A stretch of DNA of 64,000 bases, taken from Megaleporinus macrocephalus (lineage: Eukaryota > Chordata > Actinopteri > Characiformes > Anostomidae). Location: the NCBI GenBank assembly GCA_021613375.1, contig CM038704.1, positions 1,490,147 through 1,554,146 of the forward strand, in the 5' to 3' direction. The translations under genes were made by a program, and so were the position numbers. The notes below the pieces were generated by a model, which was not told the origin of the DNA, did not search any database, and saw nothing but the letters and a program-made list of their open reading frames with translations. Positions 46,901 to 57,900 of this stretch are shown here, one piece after another (position 1 is the stretch's first letter; every line of letters starts with the position of its first letter).

Positions 46901-49172
46901 GGTGAAGTATAGTAGTGTACTCATTAGTGTAGTAGGTGAAGTATAGAAGTGTACTCATTAGTGTAGTAGGTGAAGTATAGTAGTGTATTCATTAGTGTAG
47001 TAGGTGAAGTATAGTAGTGTACTCATTAGTGTAGTAGGTGAAGTATAGTAGTGTACTCATTAGTGTAGTAGGTGAAGTATAGAAGTGTACTCATTAGTGT
47101 AGTAGGTGAAGTATAGAAGCGTATTCATTAGTGTAGTAGGTGAAGTATAGAAGTGTACTCATTAGTGTAGTAGGTGAAGTATAGTAGTGTATTCATTAGT
47201 GTAGTAGGTGAAGTAAAGTAGTGTACTCATTAGTGTAGTAGGTGAAGTATAGAAGTGTACTCATTAGTGTAGTAGGTGAAGTATAGTAGTGTATTCATTA
47301 GTGTAGTAGGTGAAGTATAGTAGTGTACTCATTAGTGTAGTAGGTGAAGTATAGAAGTGTATTCATTAGTGTAGTAGGTGAAGTATAGTAGTGTATTCAT
47401 TAGTGTAGTAGGTGAAGTATAGTAGTGTACTCATTAGTGTAGTAGGTGAAGTATAGTAGTGTATTCATTAGTGTAGTAGGTGAAGTATAGTAGTGTACTC
47501 ATTAGTGTAGTAGGTGAAGTATAGAAGTGTATTCATTAGTGTAGTAGGTGAAGTATAGAAGTGTATTCATTAGTGTAGTAGGTGAGGTATAGAAGTGTAT
47601 TCATTAGTGTAGTAGGTGAAGTATAGAAGTGTGTTCGTTAGTGTAGTAGGTGAAGTATAGAAGTGTATTCATTAGTGTAGTAGGTGAAGTATAGAAGTGT
47701 ATTCATTAGTGTAGTAGGTGAAGTATAGTAGTGTACTCATTAATGTAGTAGGTGAAGTATAGAAGTGTATTCATTAGTGTAGTAGGTGAAGTATAGAAGT
47801 GTATCATTAGTGTAGTAGGTGAAGTATAGAAGTGTAGTCATTAGTGTAGTAGGTGAAGTATAGTAGTGTATTCATTAGTGTAGTAGGTGAAGTATAGAAG
47901 TGTATTATTAGTGTAGTAGGTGAAGTATAGAAGTGTATTCATTAGTGTAGTAGGTGAAGTATAGAAGTGTACTCATTAGTGTAGTAGGTGAAGTATAGTA
48001 GTGTATTCATTAGTGTAGTAGGTGAAGTATAGTAGTGTATTCATTAGTGTAGTAGGTGAAGTATAGTAGTGTACTCATTAGTGTAGTAGGTGAAGTATAG
48101 TAGTGTATTCATTAGTGTAGTAGGTGAAGTATAGAAGTGTATTCATTAGTGTAGTAGGTGAAGTATAGTAGTGTACTCATTAGTGTAGTAGGTGAAGTAT
48201 AGTAGTGTATTATTAGTGTAGTAGGTGAAGTATAGTAGTGTATTCATTAGTGTAGTAGGTGAAGTATAGAAGTGTATTATTAGTGTAGTAGGTGAAGTAT
48301 AGAAGTGTATTCATTAGTGTAGTAGGTGAAGTATAGAAGTGTATTCATTAGTGTAGTAGGTGAAGTATAGAAGTGTATTCATTAGTGTAGTAGGTGAAGT
48401 ATAGTAGTGTATTCATTAGTGTAGTAGGTGAAGTATAGTAGTGTACTCATTAGTGTAGTAGGTGAAGTATAGTAGTGTATTCATTAGTGTAGTAGGTGAA
48501 GTATAGAAGTGTATTATTAGTGTAGTAGGTGAAGTATAGAAGTGTATTCATTAGTGTAGTAGGTGAAGTATAGAAGTGTATTCATTAGTGTAGTAGGTGA
48601 AGTATAGAAGTGTACTCATTAGTGTAGTAGGTGAAGTATAGTAGTGTATTCATTAGTGTAGTAGGTGAAGTATAGTAGTGTATTCATTAGTGTAGTAGGT
48701 GAAGTATAGTAGTGTACTCATTAGTGTAGTAGGTGAAGTATAGTAGTGTATTCATTAGTGTAGTAGGTGAAGTATAGAAGTGTACTCATTAGTGTAGTAG
48801 GTGAAGTATAGTAGTGTATTCATTAGTGTAGTAGGTGAAGTATAGTAGTGTATTCATTAGTGTAGTAGGTGAAGTATAGTAGTGTACTCATTAGTGTAGT
48901 AGGTGAAGTATAGTAGTGTATTCATTAGTGTAGTAGGTGAAGTATAGTAGTGTACTCATTAGTGTAGTAGGTGAAGTATAGTAGTGTATTCATTAGTGTA
49001 GTAGGTGAAGTATAGTAGTGTATTCATTAGTGTAGTAGGTGAAGTATAGTAGTGTATTCATTAGTGTAGTAGGTGAAGTATAGTAGTGAATTCATTAGTG
49101 TAGTAGGTGAAGTATAGTAGTGTACTCAGTAGTGTAGTAGGTGAAGTATAGTAGTGTACTCAGTAGTGTAGT
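37905..49172. repeat. 34-bp tandem satellite, about 330 copies
   Basis: The unit contains 'attagtgtagtaggtgaagt' then 'atagaagtgtattc'. Common variants are 'tagtagtg' for 'tagaagtg', 'tactta' or 'tactca' for 'tattca', 'tagtca', and 'gaagcg'. Rarer ones are 'tgtattaggtg' and 'ggtgtagtatag'. The top strand has about one C per unit. Rare variants recur as whole strings about 4.4-4.8 kb apart, so the array consists largely of two long higher-order copies. Copy identity is high and no unrelated sequence interrupts it. Confidence 0.98.
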
Positions 49173-49294
49173 GTTTTATTAGATACTTTTGTAAGTTTCT
49201 GTAAACCTTAAACTGTGGAATGTTTTGAACTCTAAACTCTGAACGGTGGATCCACTAATCTAGCTAATCTTCTGAATCAGATGAATTACAGTCT
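49173..49294. other. Short spacer
   Basis: AT-rich flank between the 34-bp and 45-bp arrays. Nothing recognised. Confidence 0.5.
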
Positions 49295-49486
49295 GTGAGT
49301 GAAGCTCCTGTATGGTCAGTGGAGCTGATACAGTGGACAGTGAGTGGAGGTCCTGTATGGTCAGTGGAGCTGATACAGTGGACAGTGAGTGTAGGTCCTG
49401 TATGGTCAGTGGAGCTGATACAGTGGACAGTGAGTGTAGGTCCTGTATGGTCAGTGGAGCTGATACAGTGGACACTGAGTGGAGAT
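49295..49486. repeat. 45-bp tandem array, about 4 copies, made from a dispersed element
   Basis: The unit reads 'tcctgtatggtcagtggagc' and 'tgatacagtggacagtgag'. Its reverse complement ('cactgtccactgtatcagct', 'ccactgaccata') is the outer part of the widespread repeat present at 51.39-51.43 kb. Open frames run through it on both strands because 45 is a multiple of three. Confidence 0.9.
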
Positions 49487-49734
49487 ACAGAGAGGCTGCA
49501 CTGCTCAGGAATAAAGAACATCGGATGCTGTCTGTAATGACCACATGTGGGGTCAGAAGCGGTTGGCAAACAGAGAGGAGGTTTACTGGAGCTGTTCCAG
49601 GTATCAGACAGCAGGGGTTTGGACCCACACACACAGCTCTGCAGGAAACTATGAGCTCAGAGAAAATAGCTTTTTTTGGTATGTGTCAGACACTGCAGTA
49701 AACAAGACTTTGCAAAGAAGAGTCTTTTTGATCT

Positions 49735-49835
49735 CTTTGATCTTCAGCGTTAGGACTCTTTCTCAAGGTATAGTGTACGGTGGTCACCCAGGTGGGAAAT
49801 AGAACCCCAACCCACAGGTCTAGTTGGCGCTGATT
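49735..49835 (+). mobile_element. Dispersed short repeat fragment
   Basis: 'aaggtatagtgtacggtggt', 'cacccaggtgggaaatagaa' and 'ccccaacccacagg' match 7.32-7.38 kb, the fragment that abuts the NACTA array. Here no satellite follows. Confidence 0.65.
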
Positions 49836-50175
49836 AGCCTGTGGGTTTCTGGGAACCGGGAGTTCCCCGGGCTAATAGAGACTCACCACCATCAGCCTCT
49901 GCTGGCAGCCAGTAGCAGGAGCTGACCCCTAACTGACCGATTGAGAGTCCAGTGGTGTAAAAACCAGCAGCACTGCTTTATAGAGATGTAGTAGCTGGTC
50001 GGACGAGTGATCCTTCACCGTGTGCTTGACCAGGGTGTGAATTATACAAGGACAGTGGTTCAGGGTGTAAAGATAAACCACTGCTTACTGTAACGTCTGA
50101 CACATACCACACAACAACCTCTGTACCAGAGCTCCTATACAATATACTACAGAGCAAAACAACCAACTAGTCAAT

Positions 50176-50211
<36 letters not shown>

Positions 50212-50893
50212 GATACTGGGTCCTATCGGTCATCCAATATAAAAATATTGTATAAATACAGCAACTCTTCCTCATCAGTTCATCATGTTACTTTTTATTA
50301 GAACATCATAAACTCTATTTTAGCTAATCAAGTGAAACAACAGAATTTTACCTTCAGTGTAACGATTCACAGTATGAATATGTGAGTTTACTGTAGAACT
50401 ACTCATAGGGGGAACTAATGCCTCACTTTTAGTTTTATGTTCACTTTTAACCGTCCTGCTATTCGGTTTACTGACAGATTTAGACTTTTAGTGACTCTGA
50501 TCTGTGTTTTTATCTGATTATGTATCAGACGGTGCGGAGCTGAAGATCAGAGAAGGTGAAACGGGAGGAACGTAATCATTGTTTATCTCAGCAGTAGCGC
50601 TAACTCATGTAGCGGCAGTTCACTAGCCGTAGCTACGTACACACAGCCGACGTTCAGCTTTACACCGTTTATTTCCTCCACTTTTAATTCATCAGCGACT
50701 CCAGGTGAATCATGGTGTAACCATTAGCCTAAAGCACCCAATAGGATGATGCTACAAAAGAATGAGGGGGAAAACACATGGGGCTGCAGAAACCGTGTCA
50801 GGTGAAGACTGGAAGTAGCTGAAAGATGACCAACAGACCCCCAAATCCACATGAAATATGGAAAGAACCATTTATCTTTTGTAATGCATAATG
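49836..50893. other. Intergenic with (CA)n
   Basis: A (CA)n tract is at about 50181-50208. The rest has no recognised gene or element. Confidence 0.45.
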
Positions 50894-50896
50894 ACG

Positions 50897-50981
<85 letters not shown>

Positions 50982-50982
50982 A
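50894..50982. repeat. (ATA)n facing (TTA)n: inverted trinucleotide pair
   Basis: About 12 ATA triplets are followed, after 'acaa', by about 14 TAT/TTA triplets. The two halves are complementary, so the single strand can fold into a hairpin of roughly 35-40 base pairs. The poly-Asn/poly-Ile frames are artefacts. Confidence 0.95.
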
Positions 50983-51276
50983 ACAAGAAAACTAGCAAAA
51001 CCAATGCAGAGACAATCAAACAACTACATTACTGGATTCTCTCAGGCAGGGATCCAGTACATTTATCAGAATATTTAACAGTACAGGTTAGAAGGGTATA
51101 TAACCCCAATACATATTGTTTTTTACCCCTTTTGAGGGGGGCGGGGTAAAGTCAAACCCCTCCAATCACCTCCTTCTGGGAGTTCTGATGACCATTCTGC
51201 TGATTTTGGTGAAGTTTCTGCTGAGGGTCCGAAGCACTTTGAGGATAGAGACCCTAAAGTAAGGGTGTCCTCAGTG
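50983..51276. other. Intergenic, nothing firmly recognised
   Basis: Contains a small palindrome-like 'taccccttttgaggggggcg' near 51126. No gene. Confidence 0.4.
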
Positions 51277-51482
51277 AGACTGTATTATTATGAAGACTCC
51301 TCCTCAGTAACCTAGGTAACGCTAATGGGACCATCCAATGAGGCTGCATATATACACAGATCAGCCATGACATTAAAACCACCTCCTTTCATCTACACTC
51401 ACTGTCCAGTGTATCAGCTCCACTGACCATATATGTGGTGGTGGTGTGTTAGTGTGTGTTGTGCTGGTGTGAGTGGATCAAA
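51277..51482 (+). mobile_element. Dispersed teleost repeats, truncated copy
   Basis: 51285-51340 has 'ctcctcagtaacctaggtaa' (as at 22.1 kb). It is followed by 'acagatcagccatgacatta', 'cactgtccagtgtatcagct' and then, after a deletion, 'ggtggtggtgtgttagtgtg' and 'gctggtgtgagtggatca', which match 21.71-21.76 kb. The familiar 'gatcagccataacattaaaa' head makes the family recognisable. Confidence 0.75.
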
Positions 51483-51919
51483 TTATATAAGCATATAAAT
51501 AAATTATGTAAAGCAAACAAAAACTTCAAGCCTCAAGTGAGAAGATGATGGTCCGTTATGAACCCCGCCGTGTCTGCAGGTGTCTCTGAGTGGACACAGC
51601 TAGAGCTTTATCTTTAATCTCTCTCAGCACTTTGAGGATCCTCACTTCAAGAGCTCTGATTGCTCGTTACAGAATCTTCATTAGCTCGTTTTATACTCAT
51701 ACAAGATCAGAAGGAGCTCCAGCCCCCTCACATTCAGCATCAACTCCTCTTCTGAGCAGAGCGTCCCACAGATGTTTCACTCAGAGGTTCACTGTTTCTG
51801 CTTTTAACCGGTTTGTCTTTCTAATCAATGGATCTCATCTCACAACAATCAGCTCTCTCCTATTACCAACACCACCCAGAACCCCATCACACTGAAATGA
51901 GCTCCGCCTGGTCAATACA
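51483..51919. other. Intergenic, nothing recognised
   Basis: A 101-codon plus frame (51590-51895) shows no domain I know. Confidence 0.4.
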
Positions 51920-53624
51920 AGAAGAGAGAGAGAGAGAGGGAGGGAGAGAGAGAGAGAAAGATCCAGAGAGAGAATGAGGCAAAGAAAGAACACGAGAGAG
52001 AGAGAGGAGAGAGGGAGGCAGAGAGAGAGGGTAGAGAGAGAGAGAGAAGAAAGAGAGACAGAGAGAGAGAGAGAGAGGAGAGACAGAGAGGGAAGAGGGT
52101 AGAGAGGAGAAAGAAAGAGACAGAGAGAGAGAAAAAGAGAGTGAGGGAGGGAGAGAGAGAAGAGAAAGAGTGACAGATAGAGAAAGAGAGAGAGCAGAAG
52201 GGAGGGAGAGAGAGAAGAGAAAGAGTGACAGATAGAGAAAGAAGGAGGAAGGGAGAGAGAGAAGAGAAAGTGACAGATAGAGAAAGAGAGAGGGAGGGAG
52301 AGAGAGAAGAGAAAGAGTGACAGATAGAGAGATTGAGAGAGAGGGAGAGAGAGGGATGGAGAGAGAGAGAGGAGAAAGAAAGAGAGACAGAGAGAGAGAA
52401 AAAGAGAGTGAGGGAGGGAGAGAGAGAAGAGAAAGAGTGACAGATAGAGAAAGAGAGAGAGAGAGCAGAAGGGAGGAAGAGAGAGAAGAGAAAGAGTGAC
52501 AGATAGAGAAAGAGGGAGGGAGGGAGAGAGAGAAGAGAAAGAGTGACAGATAGAGAAAGAGGGAGGGAGGGAGAGAGAGAAGAGAAAGAGTAACAGAGAG
52601 ATTGAGAGAGAGGGATAGAGAGGGATGGAGAGAGAGAGGAGAAAGAAAGAGAGACAGAGAGAGAGAAAAAGAGAGTGAGGGAGGGAGAGAGAGAAGAGAA
52701 AGAGTGACAGATAGAGAAAGAGGGAGGAAGGGAGAGAGAGAAGAGAAAGTGACAGATAGAGAAAGAAGGAGGAAGGGAGAGAGAGAAGAGAAAGTGACAG
52801 ATAGAGAAAGAGGGAGGGAGGGAGAGAGAGAAGAGAAAGAGTGACAGATAGAGAAAGAGAGAGAGAGAGCAGAAGGGAGGGAGAGAGAGAAGAGAAGAGA
52901 AAGAGTGACAGATAGAGAAAGAGGGAGGGAGGGAGAGAGAGAAGAGAAAGAGTGACAGATAGAGAGATTGAGAGAGAGGGATAGAGAGGGATGGAGAGAG
53001 AGAGGAGAAAGAAAGAGAGACAGAGAGAGAGAAAAAGAGAGTGAGGGAGGGAGAGAGAGAAGAGAAAGAGTGACAGATAGAGAAAGAGGGAGGAAGGGAG
53101 AGAGAGAAGAGAAAGTGACAGATAGAGAAAGAAGGAGGAAGGGAGAGAGAGAAGAGAAAGAGTGACAGATAGAGAAAGAGGGAGGGAGGGAGAGAGAGAA
53201 GAGAAAGAGTGACAGATAGAGAAAGAGGGAGGGAGGGAGAGAGAGAAGAGAAAGAGTGACAGATAGAGAAAGAGGGAGGGAGGGAGAGAGAGAAGAGAAA
53301 GAGTAACAGAGAGATTGAGAGAGAGGGATAGAGAGGGATGGAGAGAGAGAGGAGAAAGAAAGAGAGACAGAGAGAGAGAAAAAGAGAGTGAGGGAGGGAG
53401 AGAGAGAAGAGAAAGAGTGACAGATAGAGAAAGAGGGAGGAAGGGAGAGAGAGAAGAGAAAGTGACAGATAGAGAAAGAGGGAGAGAGCAGAAGGGAGGG
53501 AGAGAGAGAAGAGAAGAGAAAGAGTGACAGATAGAGAAAGAGGGAGGGAGAGAGAGAAGAGAAAGAGTGACAGATAGAGAGATTGAGAGAGAGGGATAGA
53601 GAGGGATGGAGAGAGAGAGGAGAA
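51920..53624. repeat. GA-rich (purine strand) compound array
   Basis: About 1.7 kb of G/A with only scattered T and C. On a (GA)n background a unit of about 45-50 bp recurs ('gagaagagaaagagtgacag', 'atagagaaagaggga'), and a longer block starting 'agattgagagagagggata' or a close variant occurs near 52329, 52597, 52963, 53311 and 53580, giving a higher-order period of about 270-370 bp. The 644-codon Ser/Leu/Pro frame on the minus strand is an artefact. Confidence 0.95.
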
Positions 53625-53968
53625 ATGGCAGGTGGTTGTTACTCATGGTAGAGAAGAAACTCGATGCTGGTCTGTTATTACTAACACAGTACACACTGAC
53701 CACGTAGCTCAGGAGGGCCACAGGGGATGGGAGGTTGGGGTGGGGGTGTGTTGGCATGGCAGACTTCACCCTGGTGCGCTCGGTAGGAGTGAGTATTGTA
53801 GAGTGAACAGTTGGTCTGGGGGTGAGGTCACTGATGAGAGGTCTCTCGTCCTGACCGCAGACGGAGGGTCAGACAGTCTGAACAATAATTCAACAACGCT
53901 AGACCAGCTATATACCCTGACCAAAACTCACTAACCTACCTGACCTAGTAGAACAATATATTAAAGTT
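53625..53968. other. Intergenic, one unexplained open frame
   Basis: A 100-codon plus frame (53632-53934) begins at the array edge and has no recognised features. A T-poor G-rich run leads into the LINE fragment. Confidence 0.4.
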
Positions 53969-54226
53969 TTAGGGTTGGGGGGTTCTGAGGTGCAGGGGAG
54001 GGGGGGGGGGGGTTAGATTTTTCCAAACTGGGTCTGAGTTGGTGTGTCTGATGGGTTCTGAGAGGGGTTCTAGATAGTCTGTTAATAGATTTTTCCACGG
54101 GATGATGTTAATGTTATTTTTTGTTTTCCAATTCATGAGGATGACTTTCTTGGCGATGACTACCGACATCAAGAGTATTCTTTTGTTTTCTGTTGTTCTG
54201 TGAGTGTTTGATGTGTCTCCTAACAT
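53969..54226 (-). pseudogene. Probable L1-type LINE ORF2 C-terminal fragment
   Basis: The minus frame of 84 codons contains RILLMSVVIAKKVILMNWK followed by a Trp-Lys and a Leu-rich stretch. The pattern 'A-K-K-x-I-x-x-x-W-K ... W ... L' is typical of the extreme C-terminus of L1-clade reverse transcriptase proteins in fish. The reverse transcriptase domain itself is absent, so this is a 5'-truncated insertion, the usual LINE fate. A 12-G run lies inside the last codons (54001-54012). Recognition is by motif only. Confidence 0.5.
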
Positions 54227-54628
54227 TTAGTTCATTTCATTGTCCATAAAAGAAAAGAAAAAAGCTTTCTATCTGTCAGTGTTGCAGTGATGTGAGAATT
54301 ATTTTAATGCTAAGAAAGATCAGACGAGTGAGAATAAGTGTGAGAGTGAGATCAGACTGTTTCAGAACGAACAGAGTGGAAAGCGAGACCCTGTGTCCGA
54401 CTCTATGATGAACGACGCTGTTAGAACGTCCAATAATGCTTTAAAGAGCATATGTTCCTGATAGGTGATGAAAACGTGTGTCCAGCACATGATGTCTCCA
54501 AAACACAACAACAAAATCTCTATGTAGGACGCAGTGAGGCAGTCCGGCTCTGTAATGACCCTCTCTGAAGTCAGCACTTCAGAACCCCGAAGTAGGAGAG
54601 GAAGCTAAAGGCGGCGAGCGCTCTGAAC
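54227..54628. other. Intergenic; possible 5' flank of the exon at 54629
   Basis: No element recognised. CpG dinucleotides become frequent after about 54580. Confidence 0.4.
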
Positions 54629-54762
54629 ATGCGCGGCTCTCCGCTCGAGAAGCCGTTTCTGTGGCGGGAATTACAGCCGAAGAACAAATTGCCGGATGGC
54701 GAAGTAGCCACAGCAATTTTGAAGCAGAGAGAGATTAAAGAGACGGAGGCGGGAGTCGAGAG
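54629..54762 (+). CDS. Possible first coding exon, unknown protein
   Basis: ATG in the context 'ctgaacATGc' opens 44 codons beginning MRGSPLEKPFLWRELQPKNK and ending in KQREIKETEAGVE, then the frame meets 'gag ag|gtgagc', a good splice donor. The peptide is charged and helical in character and the surrounding 150 bases are CpG-rich compared with the AT-rich region, as expected of a promoter-proximal exon. I do not recognise the protein. An antisense open frame of 79 codons covers the same bases, so the strand is uncertain. No second exon can be found, since the 20-bp array starts 150 bases later. Confidence 0.25.
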
Positions 54763-54789
54763 GTGAGCGAGGTCTACCGCACGGCAGAG

Positions 54790-54805
54790 TGAGTCACATG
54801 ACTCA
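54790..54805. promoter_or_regulatory. Paired inverted AP-1-type sites
   Basis: TGAGTCA and TGACTCA face each other with a 2-base spacer (16 bp in total). Each is a perfect AP-1 (Fos/Jun) recognition sequence. It lies just downstream of the possible first exon. Function is inferred from sequence only. Confidence 0.4.
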
Positions 54806-54912
54806 AACACAAAACCACTTATTAACGTTCAGAAGAGAATCAAGACTTTGATGCAGAAATGCTCGAGTATTAATACGTGTTTAACCAAAGCAGCAGCGTT
54901 ATAACAATTAAG

Positions 54913-57900
54913 TAGTGGTGTAGTGGTTAGTATGGTGGTGTAGTGGTTAGTATGGTGGTGTAGTGGTTAGTATGGTGGTGTAGTGGTTAGTATGGTGGTG
55001 TAGTGGTTAGTATGGTGGTGTAGTGGTTAGTACGGTGGTGTAGTGGTTAGTACGGTGGTGTAGTGGTCAGTATGGTGGTGTAGTGGTTAGTATGGTGGTG
55101 TAGTGGTTAGTACGGTGGTGTAGTGGTTAGTATGGTGGTGTAGTGGTTAGTACGGTGGTGTAGTGGTCAGTATGGTGGTGTAGTGGTTAGTATGGTGGTG
55201 TAGTGGTTAGTACGGTGGTGTAGTGGTTAGTACGGTGGTGTAGTGGTCAGTATGGTGGTGTAGTGGTTAGTATGGTGGTGTAGTGGTTAGTATGGTGGTG
55301 TAGTGGTCAGTATGGTGGTGTAGTGGTTAGTGTGGTGGTGTAGTGGTTAGTATGGTGGTGTAGTGGTTAGTATGGTGGTGTAGTGGTCAGTATGGTGGTG
55401 TAGTGGTTAGTACGGTGGTGTAGTGGTCAGTATGGTGGTGTAGTGGTTAGTATGGTGGTGTAGTGGTTAGTATGGTGGTGTAGTGGTCAGTACGGTGGTG
55501 TAGTGGTTAGTACGGTGGTGTAGTGGTTAGTACGGTGGTGTAGTGGTTAGTACGGTGGTGTAGTGGTTAGTATGGTGGTGTAGTGGTTAGTATGGTGGTG
55601 TAGTGGTTAGTATAGTGGTGTAGTGGTTAGTATAGCGGTGTAGTGGTTAGTATGGTGGTGTAGTGGTCAGTATGGTGGTGTAGTGGTTAGTACGGTGGTG
55701 TAGTGGTTAGTATGGTGGTGTAGTGGTCAGTATGGTGGTGTAGTGGTTAGTACGGTGGTGTAGTGGTTAGTATGGTGGTGTAGTGGTTAGTATGGTGGTG
55801 TAGTTGTCAGTATGGTGGTGTAGTGGTTAGTATGGTGGTGTAGTGGTTGGTAAGGTGGTGTAGTGGTTAGTATGGTGGTGTAGTGGTCAGTATGGTGGTG
55901 TACTGGTTAGTATGGTGGTGTAGTGGTTAGTATGGTGGTGTAGTGGTTGGTAAGGTGGTGTAGTGGTTAGTACGGTGGTGTAGTGGTTAGTATGGTGGTG
56001 TAGTGGTTAGTACGGTGGTGTAGTGGTTAGTATGGTGGTGTAGTGGTTAGTACGGTGGTGTAGTGGTTAGTATGGTGGTGTAGTGGTTAGTACAGTGGTG
56101 TAGTGGTTAGTACGGTGGTGTAGTGGTTAGTATGTTGGTGTAGTGGTTAGTATGGTGGTGTAGTGGTTAGTACGGTGGTGTAGTGGTTAGTACGGTGGTG
56201 TAGTGGTTAGTACGGTGGTGTAGTGGTTAGTACGGTGGTGTTGTGGTTACTATGGTGGTGTAGTGGTCAGTACAGTGGTGTAGTGGTTAGTACGGTGGTG
56301 TAGTGGTTAGTACGGTGGTGTAGTGTTTAGTATGGTGGTGTAGTGGTTAGTACGGTGGTGTAGTGGTTACTATGGTGGTGTAGTGGTCATTACAGTGGTG
56401 TAGTGGTTAGTACGGTGGTGTAGTGGTTAGTACGGTGGTGTAGTGTTTAGTACGGTGGTGTAGTGTTTAGTATGGTGGTGTAGTGGTTAGTACGGTGGTG
56501 TAGTGGTAAGTACGGTGGTGTAGTGGTTAGTATGGTGGTGTAGTGGTTAGTATGGTGGTGTAGTGGTCAGTATGGTGGTGTAGTGGTCAGTATGGTGGTG
56601 TAGTGGTTAGTATGGTGGTGTAGTGGTTAGTATGGTGGTGTAGTGGTCAGTATGGTGGTGTAGTGGTCAGTATGGTGGTGTAGTGGTTAGTATGGTATTG
56701 TAGTGGTTAGTATGGTGGTGTAGTGGTTAGTACCGTGGTGTAGTGGTTGGTACAGTAGTGTAGTGGTTGGTACGGTGGTGTAGTAGTTAGTACGGTGGTG
56801 TAGTGGTTAGTACGGTGGTGTAGTGGTTAGTACGGTGGTGTAGTGGTTAGTACGGTGGTGTAGTGGTTAGTATGGTGGTGTAGTGGTCAGTATGGTGGTG
56901 TAGTGGTTAGTATGGTGGTGTAGTGGTCAGTATGGTGGTGTAGTGGTCAGTATGGTGGTGTAGTGGTTAGTATGGTGGTGTAGTGGTCAGTATGGTGGTG
57001 TAGTGGTTAGTATGGTGGTGTAGTGGTTAGTATGGTGGTGTAGTGGTTAGTACCGTGGTGTAGTGGTTGGTACAGTAGTGTAGTGGTTGGTATGGTGGTG
57101 TAGTAGTTAGTACGGTGGTGTAGTGGTTAGTACGGTGGTGTAGTGGTTAGTATGGTGGTGTAGTGGTTAGTACGTGGTGTAGTGGTTAGTACGGTGGTGT
57201 AGTGGTTAGTACAGTGGTGTAGTGGTTAGTACGGTGGTGTAGTGGTTAGTACAGTGGTGTAGTGGTTAGTACGGTGGTGTAGTGGTTAGTATGTTGGTGT
57301 AGTGGTTAGTACGGTGGTGTAGTGGTTAGTACGGTGGTGTAGTGGTTAGTACGGTGGTGTAGTGGTTAGTACGGTGGTGTAGTGGTTAGTACGGTGGTGT
57401 AGTGGTCAGTATGGTGGTGTAGTGGTTAGTATGGTGGTGTAGTGGTCAGTATGGTGGTGTAGTGGTCAGTATGGTGGTGTAGTGGTTAGTATGGTGGTGT
57501 AGTGGTTAGTATGGTGGTGTAGTGGTTAGTACCGTGGTGTAGTGGTTGGTACAGTAGTGTAGTGGTTGGTATGGTGGTGTAGTAGTTAGTACGGTGGTGT
57601 AGTGGTTAGTACGGTGGTGTAGTGGTTAGTACGGTGGTGTAGTGGTTAGTATGGTGGTGTAGTGGTTAGTATGGTGGTGTAGTAGTTAGTACGGTGGTGT
57701 AGTGGTTAGTATGGTGGTGTGGTGGTTAGTACGGTGGTGTAGTGGTTAGTATGGTGGTGTAGTAGTTAGTATGGTGGTGTAGTGGTTAGCATGGTGGTGT
57801 GGTGGTTAGTATGGTGGTGTGGTGGTTAGTATGGTGGTGTAGTGGTTAGTATGGTGGTGTAGTGGTTAGTATGGTGGTGTAGTGGTTAGTATGGTGGTGT

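Noticed and set aside
37905..49172. Calling the 34-bp array a centromere or telomere
   Set aside because: No TTAGGG repeats and no CENP-B-like box seen; 11 kb of a short unit is not enough evidence for a centromere.
49264..49632. Two minus-strand frames of 122-124 codons with a repeated peptide
   Set aside because: The repeats come from the 45-bp tandem, a multiple of three, derived from a dispersed element.
51835..53769. 644-codon minus-strand Ser/Leu/Pro-rich frame
   Set aside because: A translation of the pyrimidine strand of the GA array; TC-rich sequence cannot easily make stop codons.
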